Shown piece by piece: positions 45,095 through 54,198 of a stretch of DNA of 64,000 bases. The DNA lies in assembly GCF_900111455.1 (NCBI RefSeq), contig NZ_FOIE01000007.1, positions 60,959-124,958 of the forward strand, in the 5' to 3' direction. A program made the position numbers and the translations under genes. This DNA comes from Geodermatophilus poikilotrophus (GTDB lineage Bacteria > Actinomycetota > Actinomycetes > Mycobacteriales > Geodermatophilaceae). Each line of letters begins with the position of its first letter. The first letter of the stretch is position 1. Below the pieces are notes generated by a model. That model was not told the DNA's origin. It did no database searches and saw nothing but the letters and a program-made list of their open reading frames with translations.

Positions 45095-46849
45095 ATGCCC
45101 GGACGGCGCCGCCGGACGGCCCGGTCGACGAGCCGGAGCCGCTCGACCAGCACCACCCGCACCACGACGACGACCCGCCGGGAGGCGCCGGCCCGCCGCT
45201 CGGCCGGGCCGACCCCCGAGCGGCCGGTGGCCGGCCCGGGGGAGCGGGTGTGGGTGCTCGCCGTCCCGTTCCGCGCCCCGGCGCCGGGCGCGCAGTGGCG
45301 GGCGGACCTGCAGGCGCACGTGTGGGTCGGCCGGGAACTGCCACCGGAGCTGGCCGCCTACGACCCGCCGCCGTACACCTTCGAGCGCTTCCTCGAGGAC
45401 GAGCTCAACGACACCGCACGCCCGGTGCCGCCGGGGCGGCCGCTGGTGCCGCGCGAGGAGCAGGCCACGGGTGCTGCGGCCGTCGTCGCCTCCGCCGCGG
45501 CCGGGCACCGCGTCTTCCTGCTCGGCGACGACCCCGGCGTGGGCAAGACCGGGACCGCCGTCCTGGCCGCCCAGGAGGTCTGCGAGCTGCGGGGTGGTGA
45601 CCGCGTCCTCGTCGTCGCCGACCGCCCCGCGGCCATCACCATCCCGCACTGGACCCGCTCGATCGCCGGCTTCGGCGACGGCGGGCTGCGCTGGTGCGTC
45701 ACCACCTGGGACCGGCTGGCCAAGGTGGCCGCGCTCCAGCGGACGGGGCCGCGGTTCGACGTCGTGATCGCCGACGAGGCGCACATGGTCCGGCACACCA
45801 CGACCCAGCGCTGGAAGCACTGGAAGGCCGTCTCCGGTGCCGGGCGCGCGAAGGACGTGCCCTTCGTCCTCGCCGCCACCGCCACGCCCGCGCACACGCC
45901 GCTGGAGCTGCCCTACCTGGCGCCGCAGTTCGCGCAGCGGCACGGCGAGCCCCTGCGCGCCTGGGCCGACCTGCCGGCGAAGCTCGCCGAGCACGGGTTC
46001 CACGTGGAACGCGGGCGCTACGGCTGGACGTGGACCGAGGACGCCGACGCCCGCCGCGCCGACCTCACCCGGCTGCAGGGCTGGCTGGCCGAGGGGGAGC
46101 CGCCGGCGACGCTGCACCGGCCGGCGCCGTGGGGCCCGGTGTCGGTGACCGGGACGCCGGTCGCCCTGACCCCGGCCGAGCAGGCCGCCTACGAGTCCGA
46201 GTGGCAGGAGTTCCGCGCCGAGATGCAGCTCGCGCGCCGGGCCCGGCAGACCGCGCGCGGCCGGGCCGCGTTGCTGCGCTTCCGGCAGAAGGCCGGGCTG
46301 ATCCGCGCGCAGGCCACCGTCGACTGGGTGAGGGCCCAGGTCGAGGCCGAGCGGCAGGTCGCGGTGTCGGTCGAGTTCGTCGAGACGGCGGCCGACCCGA
46401 TCCGCGAGGCGCTGCTGGACTCGGGCGTGGCGGTGGCGGGCATCTACGGCCGCGACCGCTTCGACGTCGAGGCCGAGCGGCTGCGCTTCCAGACCGGCGA
46501 GGCGCCGGTGTGCGTCTTCACCGTGACCGCGTCGATCAGCCTGCACGCCGGGGAGCTGCTGCCCGGCGGTCGCACGGCCTCGGCGACACCGCGGGTCGGG
46601 CTGTTCCACCAGCCGCGGTTCTCCGGCATCCAAGCCCGCCAGGTCACCGGCCGCACCCACCGCGACGGCCAGGTCTCCCCGTGGCGGGTGGCCTTCGCCG
46701 AGGACACCGTGGAGGAGCAGGTGGCCCGGGTGATGGTGGAGCGGCTGGCCGTCAGCGGCTCCACCGCCGGTGCGGACACCTCCGCGCTGCGGGAGATCGC
46801 CGAGCTGCTCGACGCCGACTGGCTGCCCCCGGTCGCGCTGACCGAGTGA
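45095..46849 (+). CDS. SNF2-like helicase/ATPase of the plasmid/phage type
   Basis: A 584-aa superfamily-2 ATPase. After a Ser/Thr/Arg-rich tail (residues 1-40) comes a short domain (about 45-100, VWVLAVPFRAPAPGAQWRAD) that resembles the DUF5710-type module of mobile-element proteins. The helicase core follows: Walker A GDDPGVGKTGTA near 147, DEAH box IADEAHMVRH near 227, motif III LAATATP, a second RecA lobe from about 420 (VSVEFVETAADPIREAL), and motif VI RQVTGRTHRDGQ, typical of SNF2 proteins. It probably remodels or translocates on DNA. It has no partner gene and follows VapBC, so it may be a remnant of a mobile region. A parS-like site lies within it. Confidence 0.82.
   Translation: MPGRRRRTARSTSRSRSTSTTRTTTTTRREAPARRSAGPTPERPVAGPGERVWVLAVPFRAPAPGAQWRADLQAHVWVGRELPPELAAYDPPPYTFERFLEDELNDTARPVPPGRPLVPREEQATGAAAVVASAAAGHRVFLLGDDPGVGKTGTAVLAAQEVCELRGGDRVLVVADRPAAITIPHWTRSIAGFGDGGLRWCVTTWDRLAKVAALQRTGPRFDVVIADEAHMVRHTTTQRWKHWKAVSGAGRAKDVPFVLAATATPAHTPLELPYLAPQFAQRHGEPLRAWADLPAKLAEHGFHVERGRYGWTWTEDADARRADLTRLQGWLAEGEPPATLHRPAPWGPVSVTGTPVALTPAEQAAYESEWQEFRAEMQLARRARQTARGRAALLRFRQKAGLIRAQATVDWVRAQVEAERQVAVSVEFVETAADPIREALLDSGVAVAGIYGRDRFDVEAERLRFQTGEAPVCVFTVTASISLHAGELLPGGRTASATPRVGLFHQPRFSGIQARQVTGRTHRDGQVSPWRVAFAEDTVEEQVARVMVERLAVSGSTAGADTSALREIAELLDADWLPPVALTE
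45997..46010. other. parS-like ParB-binding site 3 (inside the helicase gene)
   Basis: Perfect GTTCCACGTGGAAC palindrome within codons for GFHVERG. The other sites are intergenic or at gene ends, so its intragenic position is less usual; parS sites inside genes are known in other bacteria. Confidence 0.7.
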
Positions 46850-46884
46850 GGCGCCCTTCCCCCACGCCACCCTCGCCCCGAGTT

Positions 46885-46950
46885 GATCATGGGGCTGTCG
46901 TTCGACGCCGCGCCGTCGACCGCGTGTCCACCTGCACCAACCCCATGGTC
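46885..46950. repeat. Palindromic CATGGGG element, copy A
   Basis: GATCATGGGGCTG on the left is matched by CAACCCCATGGTC on the right about 40 bp away, with the internal word TGTCG. A second copy of the same design lies at 52750-52814. Both are between genes. The function is unknown; likely a dispersed repeat family of this lineage. Confidence 0.6.
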
Positions 46951-46991
46951 GACGCCGGCGCTGCACTGCGTGCGAGCGCTCCTGGTGGACC

Positions 46992-47735
46992 TCAGCCCAC
47001 CGCCGCGACGATGCTGGCCACCCCGGCCAGCGCGGACAGCCCGAGGCCCGCCGCCCGGAACCGGCGGGCGTCGAGGAGGTGGAACAGCCGGCGACCGACC
47101 ACGTGTCCGACGACCGCCGCGGCCAGCAGCACCAGCACCACCTCCGGCCGGAGGGCCTGACCAGCCCGCCCGGTGGCGGTGAGCACCGCCGCGCCGAGCA
47201 GGTTGAGGGCGAGGAACAGCGCCGCCAGGGTGTCGCGCATCTCCGCCGGGGCCACCCGCCGCCGCTCGAGCCAGAGCACCAGCGGCGGACCGTTGGTGCT
47301 GGTCGTGGTGGTGAGCAGCCCGGCGACCAGACCCACGCCCAGGGTGGACCACCGGGACGGCTCCCTCCGGCCGGTGGCCGGGCGGCGCAGGACCTGGAGC
47401 GCCACGGCGGCGAGCACGCCCACGCCCACCGCGAGCTGCAGCGCCGACTTGCTGACCACGGCGAGCACCAGCACGCCGGCCAGCACGCCCGGGACGGCGG
47501 CCAGGGTCACCACCCGGACGTCGGCCCACCGGACGGCCGGCCGCGGCCCGCGGCGCACCAGCAGCAGGAGCAGGGTGGTGGTCGTGGCGAGGACCATCAG
47601 CGTGGTGACCGCCTCGGTGGGCTCGAGCAGGGCCACGATCGCGGGCCCGGCGATGAGCGCCAGCCCGAACCCGGCGGCGGCCTGCACGGTCGCGCCCGCC
47701 AGAACGGCGAGGGACGCGAGCAGCACGCCGGCCAT
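46992..47735 (-). CDS. TSUP family permease (TauE/SafE)
   Basis: A 247-aa membrane protein with about seven to eight helices and internal symmetry. The family motif AGATVQAAAGFGLALIAGP is at about residues 12-30, and its second-half counterpart LVAGLLTTTTSTNGPPLVLW is near residue 138. Family members export or import sulfite, sulfonates or related sulfur anions. Start: ATG at 47735 matches the usual N-terminus, but GAGAGG lies directly against it; a GTG at 47780 is possible. It diverges from the thiamin operon and could move a sulfur compound or thiazole precursor, which is speculation. Confidence 0.85.
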   Translation of the reverse strand: MAGVLLASLAVLAGATVQAAAGFGLALIAGPAIVALLEPTEAVTTLMVLATTTTLLLLLVRRGPRPAVRWADVRVVTLAAVPGVLAGVLVLAVVSKSALQLAVGVGVLAAVALQVLRRPATGRREPSRWSTLGVGLVAGLLTTTTSTNGPPLVLWLERRRVAPAEMRDTLAALFLALNLLGAAVLTATGRAGQALRPEVVLVLLAAAVVGHVVGRRLFHLLDARRFRAAGLGLSALAGVASIVAAVG

Positions 47736-47811
47736 CCTCTCGCACGCCCCGGCTGCGTTCCGCCAGCGGCGGGCGGCCACGACGGCGACCCGGTGTTACG
47801 TTCGGAGGCGC

Positions 47812-47890
47812 ACGTGGCACGGGGTGTCCCCAACCGGGGGCTGAGAGCACACCCGTCGAACCTGCTCCAGTTCGCACTGGCGAAGGGATG
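47812..47890 (+). ncRNA. TPP (thiamin pyrophosphate) riboswitch
   Basis: The THI-box consensus is clear: GGGGTGTCC, then CTGAGA, ACCCGTCGAACCTG and the closing CTGGCGAAGGGA. The last segment also contains the GAAGGGATG that would act as ribosome-binding region for thiM 8 bp later, suggesting control of translation initiation: TPP binding should hide it. Confidence 0.95.
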
Positions 47891-47898
47891 TCACCGGC

Positions 47899-48687
47899 AT
47901 GCCGGCCGTCGACCTGCGCGCCGCCCGCGCGGCGCTCCTCGCACGCACCCCGCTGGTGCACTGCCTCACGAACACGGTGGTGCAGGCGATCACCGCGAAC
48001 GCCCTGCTCGCCGCGGGCGCTGCCCCGGCGATGGTGGACGCACCCGAGGAGGCCGGCGACTTCGCCGCGGTCGCCTCCGCGGTGCTGGTCAACGTCGGCA
48101 CGGTGCACGCCCGCACCGCCGAGGCGATGCGGCTGGCGGCCCGCTCGGCGGGCGCGGCCGGGACGCCGTGGGTGCTCGACCCCGTCGCCGTCGGCGGGCT
48201 GGTCTACCGCACCGAGCTGGCCACCGAGCTCGTCGGCCTGCGGCCCACCGTCGTCCGCGGCAACGCCTCGGAGGTCATGGCGCTGGCCGGCGCCGGCGGC
48301 GGCGGCCGCGGCGTGGACAGCACCGACAGCACCGACGACGCCGCGAAGGCCGCCGCCGAGCTCGCCGCGCGCACCGGCGGGGTCGTCGCGGTCAGCGGCG
48401 AGGTGGACCTGGTCACCGACGGACGGCGCACCGTCCGCGTCGGCGGCGGCTCGCCGCTGCTGACCCGCACCACCGGCGCCGGCTGCGCGCTGGGCGCCCT
48501 GGTCGGCGCCTACGTCGCCGCCACGGGGGACCCGCTCACCGGGGCGGTGGCCGCGCACGCGCACGTGGCGGTCGCCGCCGAACGGGCGGCGCGGGTGGCC
48601 TCGGGCCCGGGCACCTTCGCCCCCGCCTGGCTCGACGCGCTGGACGCCGTCGACGGCGCCGCCCTGACCGCGGCGGACGTCCGGTGA
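47899..48687 (+). CDS. thiM: Hydroxyethylthiazole kinase
   Basis: A 262-aa ribokinase-fold kinase that phosphorylates salvaged 4-methyl-5-hydroxyethylthiazole. Typical strings are [40 protein letters not shown], the substrate loop [10 protein letters not shown] and the anion hole/catalytic Cys region [19 protein letters not shown] near residue 198. ATG at 47899 directly behind the TPP riboswitch; its stop overlaps the thiE start. Confidence 0.95.
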   Translation: MPAVDLRAARAALLARTPLVHCLTNTVVQAITANALLAAGAAPAMVDAPEEAGDFAAVASAVLVNVGTVHARTAEAMRLAARSAGAAGTPWVLDPVAVGGLVYRTELATELVGLRPTVVRGNASEVMALAGAGGGGRGVDSTDSTDDAAKAAAELAARTGGVVAVSGEVDLVTDGRRTVRVGGGSPLLTRTTGAGCALGALVGAYVAATGDPLTGAVAAHAHVAVAAERAARVASGPGTFAPAWLDALDAVDGAALTAADVR

Positions 48688-49343
48688 GCCGTCCGTTCGA
48701 CCCGACCCTCTACCTGGTCACCGACACCGCGCTCGCCCGCCCGCGGCCGGTCGCCGACGTCGTCCGTGCCGCGGTGGCCGGCGGCGTCACCACCGTCCAG
48801 GTGCGGGACAAGACCGCCTCCCGCCGCGAGCTGCTGGAGCTCACCCGCGCGGTGCAGGCGGCGCTGGCCGACCGGCCGGACGTCACGCTCTGGGTCAACG
48901 ACGCCGTCGACGTCGCCCTGCTCGCCGGCGCGGACGGCGTGCACCTCGGCCAGGACGACCTCCCGCCGGCCGAGGTGCGCGCCCTGCTCGGGCCCGGCCG
49001 GCTGCTCGGGTTCAGCGTCTCCTCCGTCGCCGAGCTGGACGTCGCGCGCGCCCTGCCCGTCGGGACCGTCGACGTGGTGGGCATCGGTCCGGTGTGGACG
49101 ACGCCGACCAAGCCCGACGCCGGGAGCGCGCTCGGTCCGGACGGCGTCCGTGCGCTGGCCGATGCCGCCCGCGCCGCCGGGTTCACCACCGTCGCGATCG
49201 GAGGCATCGACGCCGACCGGGCCGCCGAGGTGGCCGCGACCGGGGTGGACGGCGTGTGCGTGGTGTCGGCGGTGTGCACCGCGCCCGACCCGGCCGAGGC
49301 CGCCCGGGCGCTGCGTGCGTCGATCGACGGGGTGCGCGTGTGA
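48684..49343 (+). CDS. thiE: Thiamin-phosphate synthase
   Basis: A 219-aa TIM-barrel enzyme that couples hydroxymethylpyrimidine diphosphate with thiazole phosphate. Motifs are [19 protein letters not shown] near residue 34, the pyrophosphate/Mg site [20 protein letters not shown], the thiazole-phosphate loop [13 protein letters not shown] near 138 and [14 protein letters not shown] at 48684 in a GTGA overlap with thiM. Confidence 0.95.
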   Translation: MSRPFDPTLYLVTDTALARPRPVADVVRAAVAGGVTTVQVRDKTASRRELLELTRAVQAALADRPDVTLWVNDAVDVALLAGADGVHLGQDDLPPAEVRALLGPGRLLGFSVSSVAELDVARALPVGTVDVVGIGPVWTTPTKPDAGSALGPDGVRALADAARAAGFTTVAIGGIDADRAAEVAATGVDGVCVVSAVCTAPDPAEAARALRASIDGVRV

Positions 49344-50176
49344 GCGGCGGGCGGGCGGCGGTCCCGACAGCGCTGACCGTCGCCGGCAGCGACCCCAGCG
49401 GCGGCGCCGGCATCCAGGCCGACCTCAAGACCTTCAGCGCGCTCGGCGTCTACGGGACGGCGGTGCTGACCGCGCTGACCGCGCAGAACACCCGCGGTGT
49501 GACCGGCGTGCACGGCGTCCCGCCCGAGTTCGTCGCCGAGCAGCTGTCGACCCTGTTCGCCGACGTCGAGGTGCACGCCACCAAGCTCGGCATGCTCGGC
49601 ACCGCGGACGTGGTGCGCGCCGTCGCCGCGGGGCTAGCCGGCCACCCGGGCGGCCCGGTGGTGTGCGACCCGGTGATGGTGGCGACCAGCGGTGACCGGC
49701 TCATCGACGACGCTGCGGTCGACGCCGTCCGCAGCGACCTGCTGCCCCTGGCCGACCTCGTGACGCCGAACGTGCCCGAGGCCGCCGTCCTGCTCGACGC
49801 GCCCCCGGCCACCGACGTCGACCAGCTGCCCGGCCAGGCCACCGCGCTGCTGGCCCTCGGCCCCCGGGCGGTGCTGCTCAAGGGCGGCCACCTCGGCGGG
49901 GAGGAGAGCGTCGACGTGCTGGCCACCGCGGACGGCGTCACCGTCACCCGCCGGGCACGGGTGGACACCCGGTCGACGCACGGGACCGGCTGCACCCTGT
50001 CCTCCGCGCTCGCCGCGCTGGCCGCCCGGCACCGCACCGACGACTGGACGCGTCTGGTCGACCCCGCCCGGGACTACCTGCACCGGGCGCTGGAGGCGGG
50101 GGAGAGCCTGGGCGTGGGCTCCGGGCACGGTCCGGTGCACCACTTCGCCGGCATCTGGGAGCCGCGTCCGCGTTGA
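49340..50176 (+). CDS. thiD: Hydroxymethylpyrimidine (phosphate) kinase
   Basis: A 278-aa ribokinase-fold enzyme that phosphorylates hydroxymethylpyrimidine twice. Strings are TVAGSDPSGGAGIQADLKTF near residue 13, TALTAQNTRGV, CDPVMVATSGDRL, LKGGHLGGEE and the anion hole with catalytic Asp region STHGTGCTLSSALAALAA near 216. Its GTG overlaps the thiE stop. With thiM and thiE it forms a salvage/condensation unit; de novo thiC/thiG are not in the window. Confidence 0.94.
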   Translation: MSGGRAAVPTALTVAGSDPSGGAGIQADLKTFSALGVYGTAVLTALTAQNTRGVTGVHGVPPEFVAEQLSTLFADVEVHATKLGMLGTADVVRAVAAGLAGHPGGPVVCDPVMVATSGDRLIDDAAVDAVRSDLLPLADLVTPNVPEAAVLLDAPPATDVDQLPGQATALLALGPRAVLLKGGHLGGEESVDVLATADGVTVTRRARVDTRSTHGTGCTLSSALAALAARHRTDDWTRLVDPARDYLHRALEAGESLGVGSGHGPVHHFAGIWEPRPR

Positions 50177-50371
50177 CCACCGGCACCCGGCTGCCGCACC
50201 GGCGGGTCGGTCACCCGGACGCCGGTGACCACGGCGGGCCGGGGTCAGCGGGTGGGCGACATCCCCTCCGGTGATGTCGCCGGCCGCGGTCGTACGGAGC
50301 GTCCCTTCCCCACCCCTCGGGAGGACGGGCGACCATGGGACGGGCCGGCGGCGACGACGAGGAGGTGGGGC

Positions 50372-51739
50372 GTGCGGCGGGAGGCGAGCATCCTGCACCT
50401 GGACCTCGACGCCTTCTTCGCCGCGGTCGAGCAGCGCGACAAGCCCTCGCTGCGCGGGCGGCCGGTGGTCGTCGGCGGCACGGGCGGCCGCGGGGTGGTG
50501 GCGACGGCGTCCTACGAGGCCCGCGCCTACGGGGCGCGCTCGGCGATGTCCACCGCGGAGGCGCGACGGCGCTGCCCGTCCGGGACCGCCTTCCTCGGCG
50601 GCCGGTTCGCGGCCTACCGCCGCACCTCGGACGTGGTGATGGAGCTGCTGCGCGAGCTGTCCCCGCTGGTGGAGCCGGTCTCGATCGACGAGGCCTACGT
50701 CGACCTGGCGGCCGGCGAGGGACACGACCTGTCGGTGGACGGTGTCACGGCGCTGGCCCGCGGGCTCAAGCAGCGCATCGCCGCGGCCACCGGCGGGGTG
50801 ACCGGATCGGTGGGCATCGGCAGCTCCAAGCTCATGGCCAAGATCGCCTCGGACCTCGACAAGCCCGACGGGCTGGTCGTCGTCCCCCCGGGACGGGAAC
50901 TGGAGGTGCTGCACCCACTGCCGGTGACGCGGCTGGGTGGCGTGGGGCCGGCGACCGCGGAACGGCTGCACCAGGTGGGCGTGAAGACCGTCGGCGACCT
51001 GGCCTCGAAGTCGCTACCCGACCTCGTGGCGCTGGCCGGCCGGGCACACGGGACGGGGCTGCACGCGCTGGCCCGCGCCGAGGACGACCGGCCGGTCGTG
51101 GCCGAGCGCGAGGCCAAGTCCATCTCGCAGGAGGAGACCTTCGCCCGGGACCTCACCGACCGCGGCGTCCTCGGCCGGTACGTGGACAGCATGGCCGCGC
51201 GGGTCGGCCGCCGGCTGCGCGCCGCGGCCTACTCGGGCCGGACGGTGACGCTCAAGCTGCGCCGCTACGACTTCACCACGCTCACCCGCTCGCAGACGCT
51301 GCCCCAGCCCACCGACGACCCGCGGGTGATCGCCTCGATCGCGCACCGGCTGCTGGCCGAGGCCGGCACGCAGGGCGGACTGCGGCTGCTCGGGGTCGGC
51401 GTCTCCGGGCTGTCTCTCTACGCCCAGGGCGATCTGTTCGCCGACGGGGAACCCGATCCGGACGACGACGTGGTGACGGCGGACGACCGGCCCGAGGAGG
51501 TGCCCGAGCCGCTGACGGCCGAGGCCCGCTGGTGGCCCGGCCAGGACGTGCGGCACGACGATCTCGGCGCCGGCTGGGTGTGGGGTCGCGGCCTCGGGCG
51601 GGTCACCGTGCGCTTCGAGGGCCCGCTGACGCCGCCCGGACCGGTGCGCACGCTGGCCTCCGACGACCCCGCCCTGCACCCCGCGGAGCCACCGGACTGG
51701 CGGGTCAGCGAGCCAGTGCGAGCCACCCCAGCACCGTGA
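50372..51739 (+). CDS. dinB: DNA polymerase IV (Y-family)
   Basis: A 455-aa translesion polymerase. The palm catalytic residues lie in LHLDLDAFFAAVEQ (residues 8-21) and SIDEAYVDL (Asp-Glu near 109). The helix-hairpin-helix VTRLGGVGPATAERLHQVGV is near residue 190 and the little-finger domain runs from about 250 to 355. A C-terminal extension (about 360-455, ending WRVSEPVRATPAP) is longer than in E. coli. The GTG at 50372 has GAGGAGGTGGGG upstream. No LexA (SOS) box was seen in the promoter. Overlaps the convergent small gene by 35 bp. Confidence 0.92.
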   Translation: MRREASILHLDLDAFFAAVEQRDKPSLRGRPVVVGGTGGRGVVATASYEARAYGARSAMSTAEARRRCPSGTAFLGGRFAAYRRTSDVVMELLRELSPLVEPVSIDEAYVDLAAGEGHDLSVDGVTALARGLKQRIAAATGGVTGSVGIGSSKLMAKIASDLDKPDGLVVVPPGRELEVLHPLPVTRLGGVGPATAERLHQVGVKTVGDLASKSLPDLVALAGRAHGTGLHALARAEDDRPVVAEREAKSISQEETFARDLTDRGVLGRYVDSMAARVGRRLRAAAYSGRTVTLKLRRYDFTTLTRSQTLPQPTDDPRVIASIAHRLLAEAGTQGGLRLLGVGVSGLSLYAQGDLFADGEPDPDDDVVTADDRPEEVPEPLTAEARWWPGQDVRHDDLGAGWVWGRGLGRVTVRFEGPLTPPGPVRTLASDDPALHPAEPPDWRVSEPVRATPAP

Positions 51740-51980
51740 GGTCCCGGTCGACGTGCACGAGCACCCGCACGCCGGAGCGGGTGACCAGGTGGGCCGTGCA
51801 GAACCCGGTGGGGTCGACCTCGATCCGGTCGACGACCGCCCCCGGGTGGTCGGCCAGCGCCACGGTGGCGACCTGGACGGCGACGTCCGCGGTGAGGTCG
51901 GGCTCCGCAGCCACGAGGGGTCGCGTCCGCAACCACAGGATCCTGCCCGCGCTGGTGCTGGTGCTGGTGCTGGTGGCCAT
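51705..51980 (-). CDS. Small hypothetical protein (91 aa)
   Basis: No family recognised. The N-terminus is a Thr-Ser repeat (MATSTSTSTSAGR) encoded by a GCTGGT-type trinucleotide run, followed by a compact alpha/beta-looking body (LRTRPLVAAEPDLTADVAVQ, then VDPTGFCTAHLVTRSGVRV). The ATG at 51980 has GGGAGG 6 bp upstream, supporting a real gene. Its last 35 bp run under the end of dinB in the opposite direction. Confidence 0.6.
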   Translation of the reverse strand: MATSTSTSTSAGRILWLRTRPLVAAEPDLTADVAVQVATVALADHPGAVVDRIEVDPTGFCTAHLVTRSGVRVLVHVDRDLTVLGWLALAR

Positions 51981-52109
51981 GGCGGCCTCCCGTCGTCCGG
52001 CGGCCCCTGCTGGACCGCGCACCCCGACCCTGGGCCCTGCACCTGTGGGGATCCTGGGGGCCGGGTGCCGGTTTCCTAGGGATCCCCGGCCATGGGCGAT
52101 CATGGGCGG

Positions 52110-52715
52110 GTGACCGAGCAGAGCGCGTGGGTGCGGATCACCCAGGAGGACCCGGACCACTCGGCCGCCTACGTGCAGCGGTTCCGGGACCTCGCGGCAC
52201 GGGGCTTCGACCTCGCCGGCGAGGCGCGGCTGGTCGACGCGATGCTGTCGCGCGGCTCCCGGGTGCTCGACGCCGGCTGCGGACCGGGCCGGACGGGCGG
52301 CTGGCTGGCTCGGGCCGGGCACGTCGTCGTCGGCGTGGACGTCGACCCGGTGCTGATCGCCGCCGCCGAGGAGGACCACCCCGGGCCGCGGTGGCTCGTC
52401 GGCGACCTGGCCGAGCTCGACCTGCCGGCGCGCGGCATCCCGGAGCCGTTCGACGTGGTCGTCTCCGCCGGCAACGTGGTGGCCTTCCTCGCGCCGAGCA
52501 CGCGGGTCGCCGTCCTGCAGCGGCTGCGGGCGCACGTGGCACCCGGCGGGCGGGCGGTGATCGGCTTCGGTGCCGGCCGCGGCTACGCCTTCGACGACTT
52601 CCGGAGCGACGCCCGCACGGCGGGCTGGGCCGAGGACCTGCTGCTCTCCACCTGGGACCTGCGGCCGTTCACCCCCGAGTCGGACTTCCTGGTCGCCGTC
52701 CTCCGCCCCGCCTGA
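52110..52715 (+). CDS. Class I SAM-dependent methyltransferase
   Basis: A 201-aa methyltransferase with motif I VLDAGCGPGRTGGWLA near residue 52, motif II VVGVDVDPVLIAAAEEDHPG near 74, the acidic GDLAELDL and the post-motif VVSAGNVVAFL. The substrate is unknown. Start: GTG at 52110 (VTEQSAWVRI); an in-frame ATG at 52092 would add six residues. Neither has a strong RBS. Confidence 0.85.
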   Translation: MTEQSAWVRITQEDPDHSAAYVQRFRDLAARGFDLAGEARLVDAMLSRGSRVLDAGCGPGRTGGWLARAGHVVVGVDVDPVLIAAAEEDHPGPRWLVGDLAELDLPARGIPEPFDVVVSAGNVVAFLAPSTRVAVLQRLRAHVAPGGRAVIGFGAGRGYAFDDFRSDARTAGWAEDLLLSTWDLRPFTPESDFLVAVLRPA

Positions 52716-52749
52716 GGGGTCGCCGTCCTCCGCCCGCTCGGCCCGCCGT

Positions 52750-52814
52750 GGTCATGGGCTTGTCGCGGCCTCCGGCGGCGTTCGGTCCCGCGTCGCCGGC
52801 AACACCCCATGACC
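52750..52814. repeat. Palindromic CATGGG element, copy B
   Basis: GGTCATGGGCTTG at the left pairs with CAACACCCCATGACC at the right about 40 bp away, again with TGTCG just inside. Same family as 46885-46950, located between convergent genes. Confidence 0.6.
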
Positions 52815-52858
52815 GACTCCAGGCGCCCCCCGGGGCCGCGCACCGCGGGGCGCCACGG

Positions 52859-54046
52859 TCACCGGTCCACCGCGCCGAGGGCGACGGTCAGCTCCAGGAC
52901 GGACTGCGGGTCCTCCAGGCGCTCGCCGTACAGGTCGCGCAGCTGCCCCATGCGATAGCGGACCGTCTGCGGGTGCACGAAGAGCTCGGCGGCGATCTTC
53001 TCCCGGCGTCCGTGGTGCAGCAGCCACGCGCGCAGCGTCTCGACGAGCTTCTCCCGGGGGCCGGGACCGAGCCCGTCGAGCGGGGCGAGCGCCTGGGCGC
53101 GCAGGTCGGCCAGCGCCTCGCCGTCGGCCCGCAGGACCAGGTCGGACAGCCGCAGCTCGGTGTCCACGGGCAGGTCGCCGTCCGGGCGCAGGTCCAGCTG
53201 CAGCGCCCGCAGCGCCCGCGAGTAGGAGGAGCGGGCCTGCTGCCACGGGCGGGCCGGGCCGACGACGGCCTCCCGCCCGGTCAGCACCCGGACCAGCTGG
53301 GCGCGGGCGTACCCGTCGGCGTCCGGCACGAGCAGCACCGAGCGCTCGGCGCCGGGCTCGGTCCCGGTCAGGTCCTCGCCGGCCTGCAGCGTGCGGACGT
53401 CGAGCACGGCCAGGGCGCCGCGGGCGCGGGCCTCGGGCACCAGCACCGCGGTCAGGGTCCGCGGCGGCGTCCAGTCCGCCCGCTCGGCGGCGGTGGTGAG
53501 GTCGTACGGGGGCGCCCCGGTGAGCAGCAGCTCGGCCAGCCGCTCCAGGTCGCGGCGGCGCAACCGGCCGCTGCTGTCGAGCTGGTCGGCGTGCCCGGAG
53601 GCGCTGGCCGCCGACAGCTGGTCGATGTAGGCGAACACCAGCTCGGCGAACCGGGCCAGCGACCCGGCGGGCATGCCGGCCTCCACCGCCGTCTCGCTCA
53701 TGTGCCGCCAGGCGACCCGGGCACCCACCCGGTAGGCGGCCAGCAGGGCGTCCATGCTGCGACCGCTGCGGGCCTCCCCGCGCCCCAGGGCGTAGGCGCC
53801 CTCCAGCGCGGGGCCGATGGGCCGGCTGGGGTCGGCGCCGCCGGTCGCCGTCGCCAGCTCCAGGAAGCCGCCCAGGGCCAGCTGGACGGCGTTGGTGATC
53901 TTCCGGCCCATGACCCCGCTGAACGCCTCGGTGTAGCTGGGCACCTCGACGACGATCGCGGCGACGGTCCGCTCGGCCACCGCCGGCAGCTGACCGTGCA
54001 TCGCCGCCGCGACCTCGGGTGGGAAGGTGTCCTGATCCGGCGCCAT
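52859..54046 (-). CDS. PucR/CdaR-family transcriptional regulator
   Basis: A 395-aa regulator. The C-terminal PucR helix-turn-helix is clear (LVETLRAWLLHHGRREKIAA, then LFVHPQTVRYRMGQLRDLYG, residues about 335-375). The N-terminal 170 residues form an alpha-helical RsbRD-like sensor (VGARVAWRHMSETAVEAGMP), and the middle resembles a GGDEF-like PucR core without its catalytic motif. ATG at 54046. It diverges from a ferredoxin reductase/desaturase operon and is probably its regulator, as in the related actinobacterial desaturase loci. Confidence 0.87.
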   Translation of the reverse strand: MAPDQDTFPPEVAAAMHGQLPAVAERTVAAIVVEVPSYTEAFSGVMGRKITNAVQLALGGFLELATATGGADPSRPIGPALEGAYALGRGEARSGRSMDALLAAYRVGARVAWRHMSETAVEAGMPAGSLARFAELVFAYIDQLSAASASGHADQLDSSGRLRRRDLERLAELLLTGAPPYDLTTAAERADWTPPRTLTAVLVPEARARGALAVLDVRTLQAGEDLTGTEPGAERSVLLVPDADGYARAQLVRVLTGREAVVGPARPWQQARSSYSRALRALQLDLRPDGDLPVDTELRLSDLVLRADGEALADLRAQALAPLDGLGPGPREKLVETLRAWLLHHGRREKIAAELFVHPQTVRYRMGQLRDLYGERLEDPQSVLELTVALGAVDR

Positions 54047-54198
54047 CGCCGCCCCCTCTGCTCAGGGCCGTCGTCCGTCAGCCGCGTCCCCGACCGACGT
54101 CCTCCGGAGCTGCGGTTGTTCGGTGAGGACAGTATCCGGCGGCACGTTCACGCCCAGGGCACAGGTAATTGCGCGATGAGCTGGGAACCATCAGGGGT

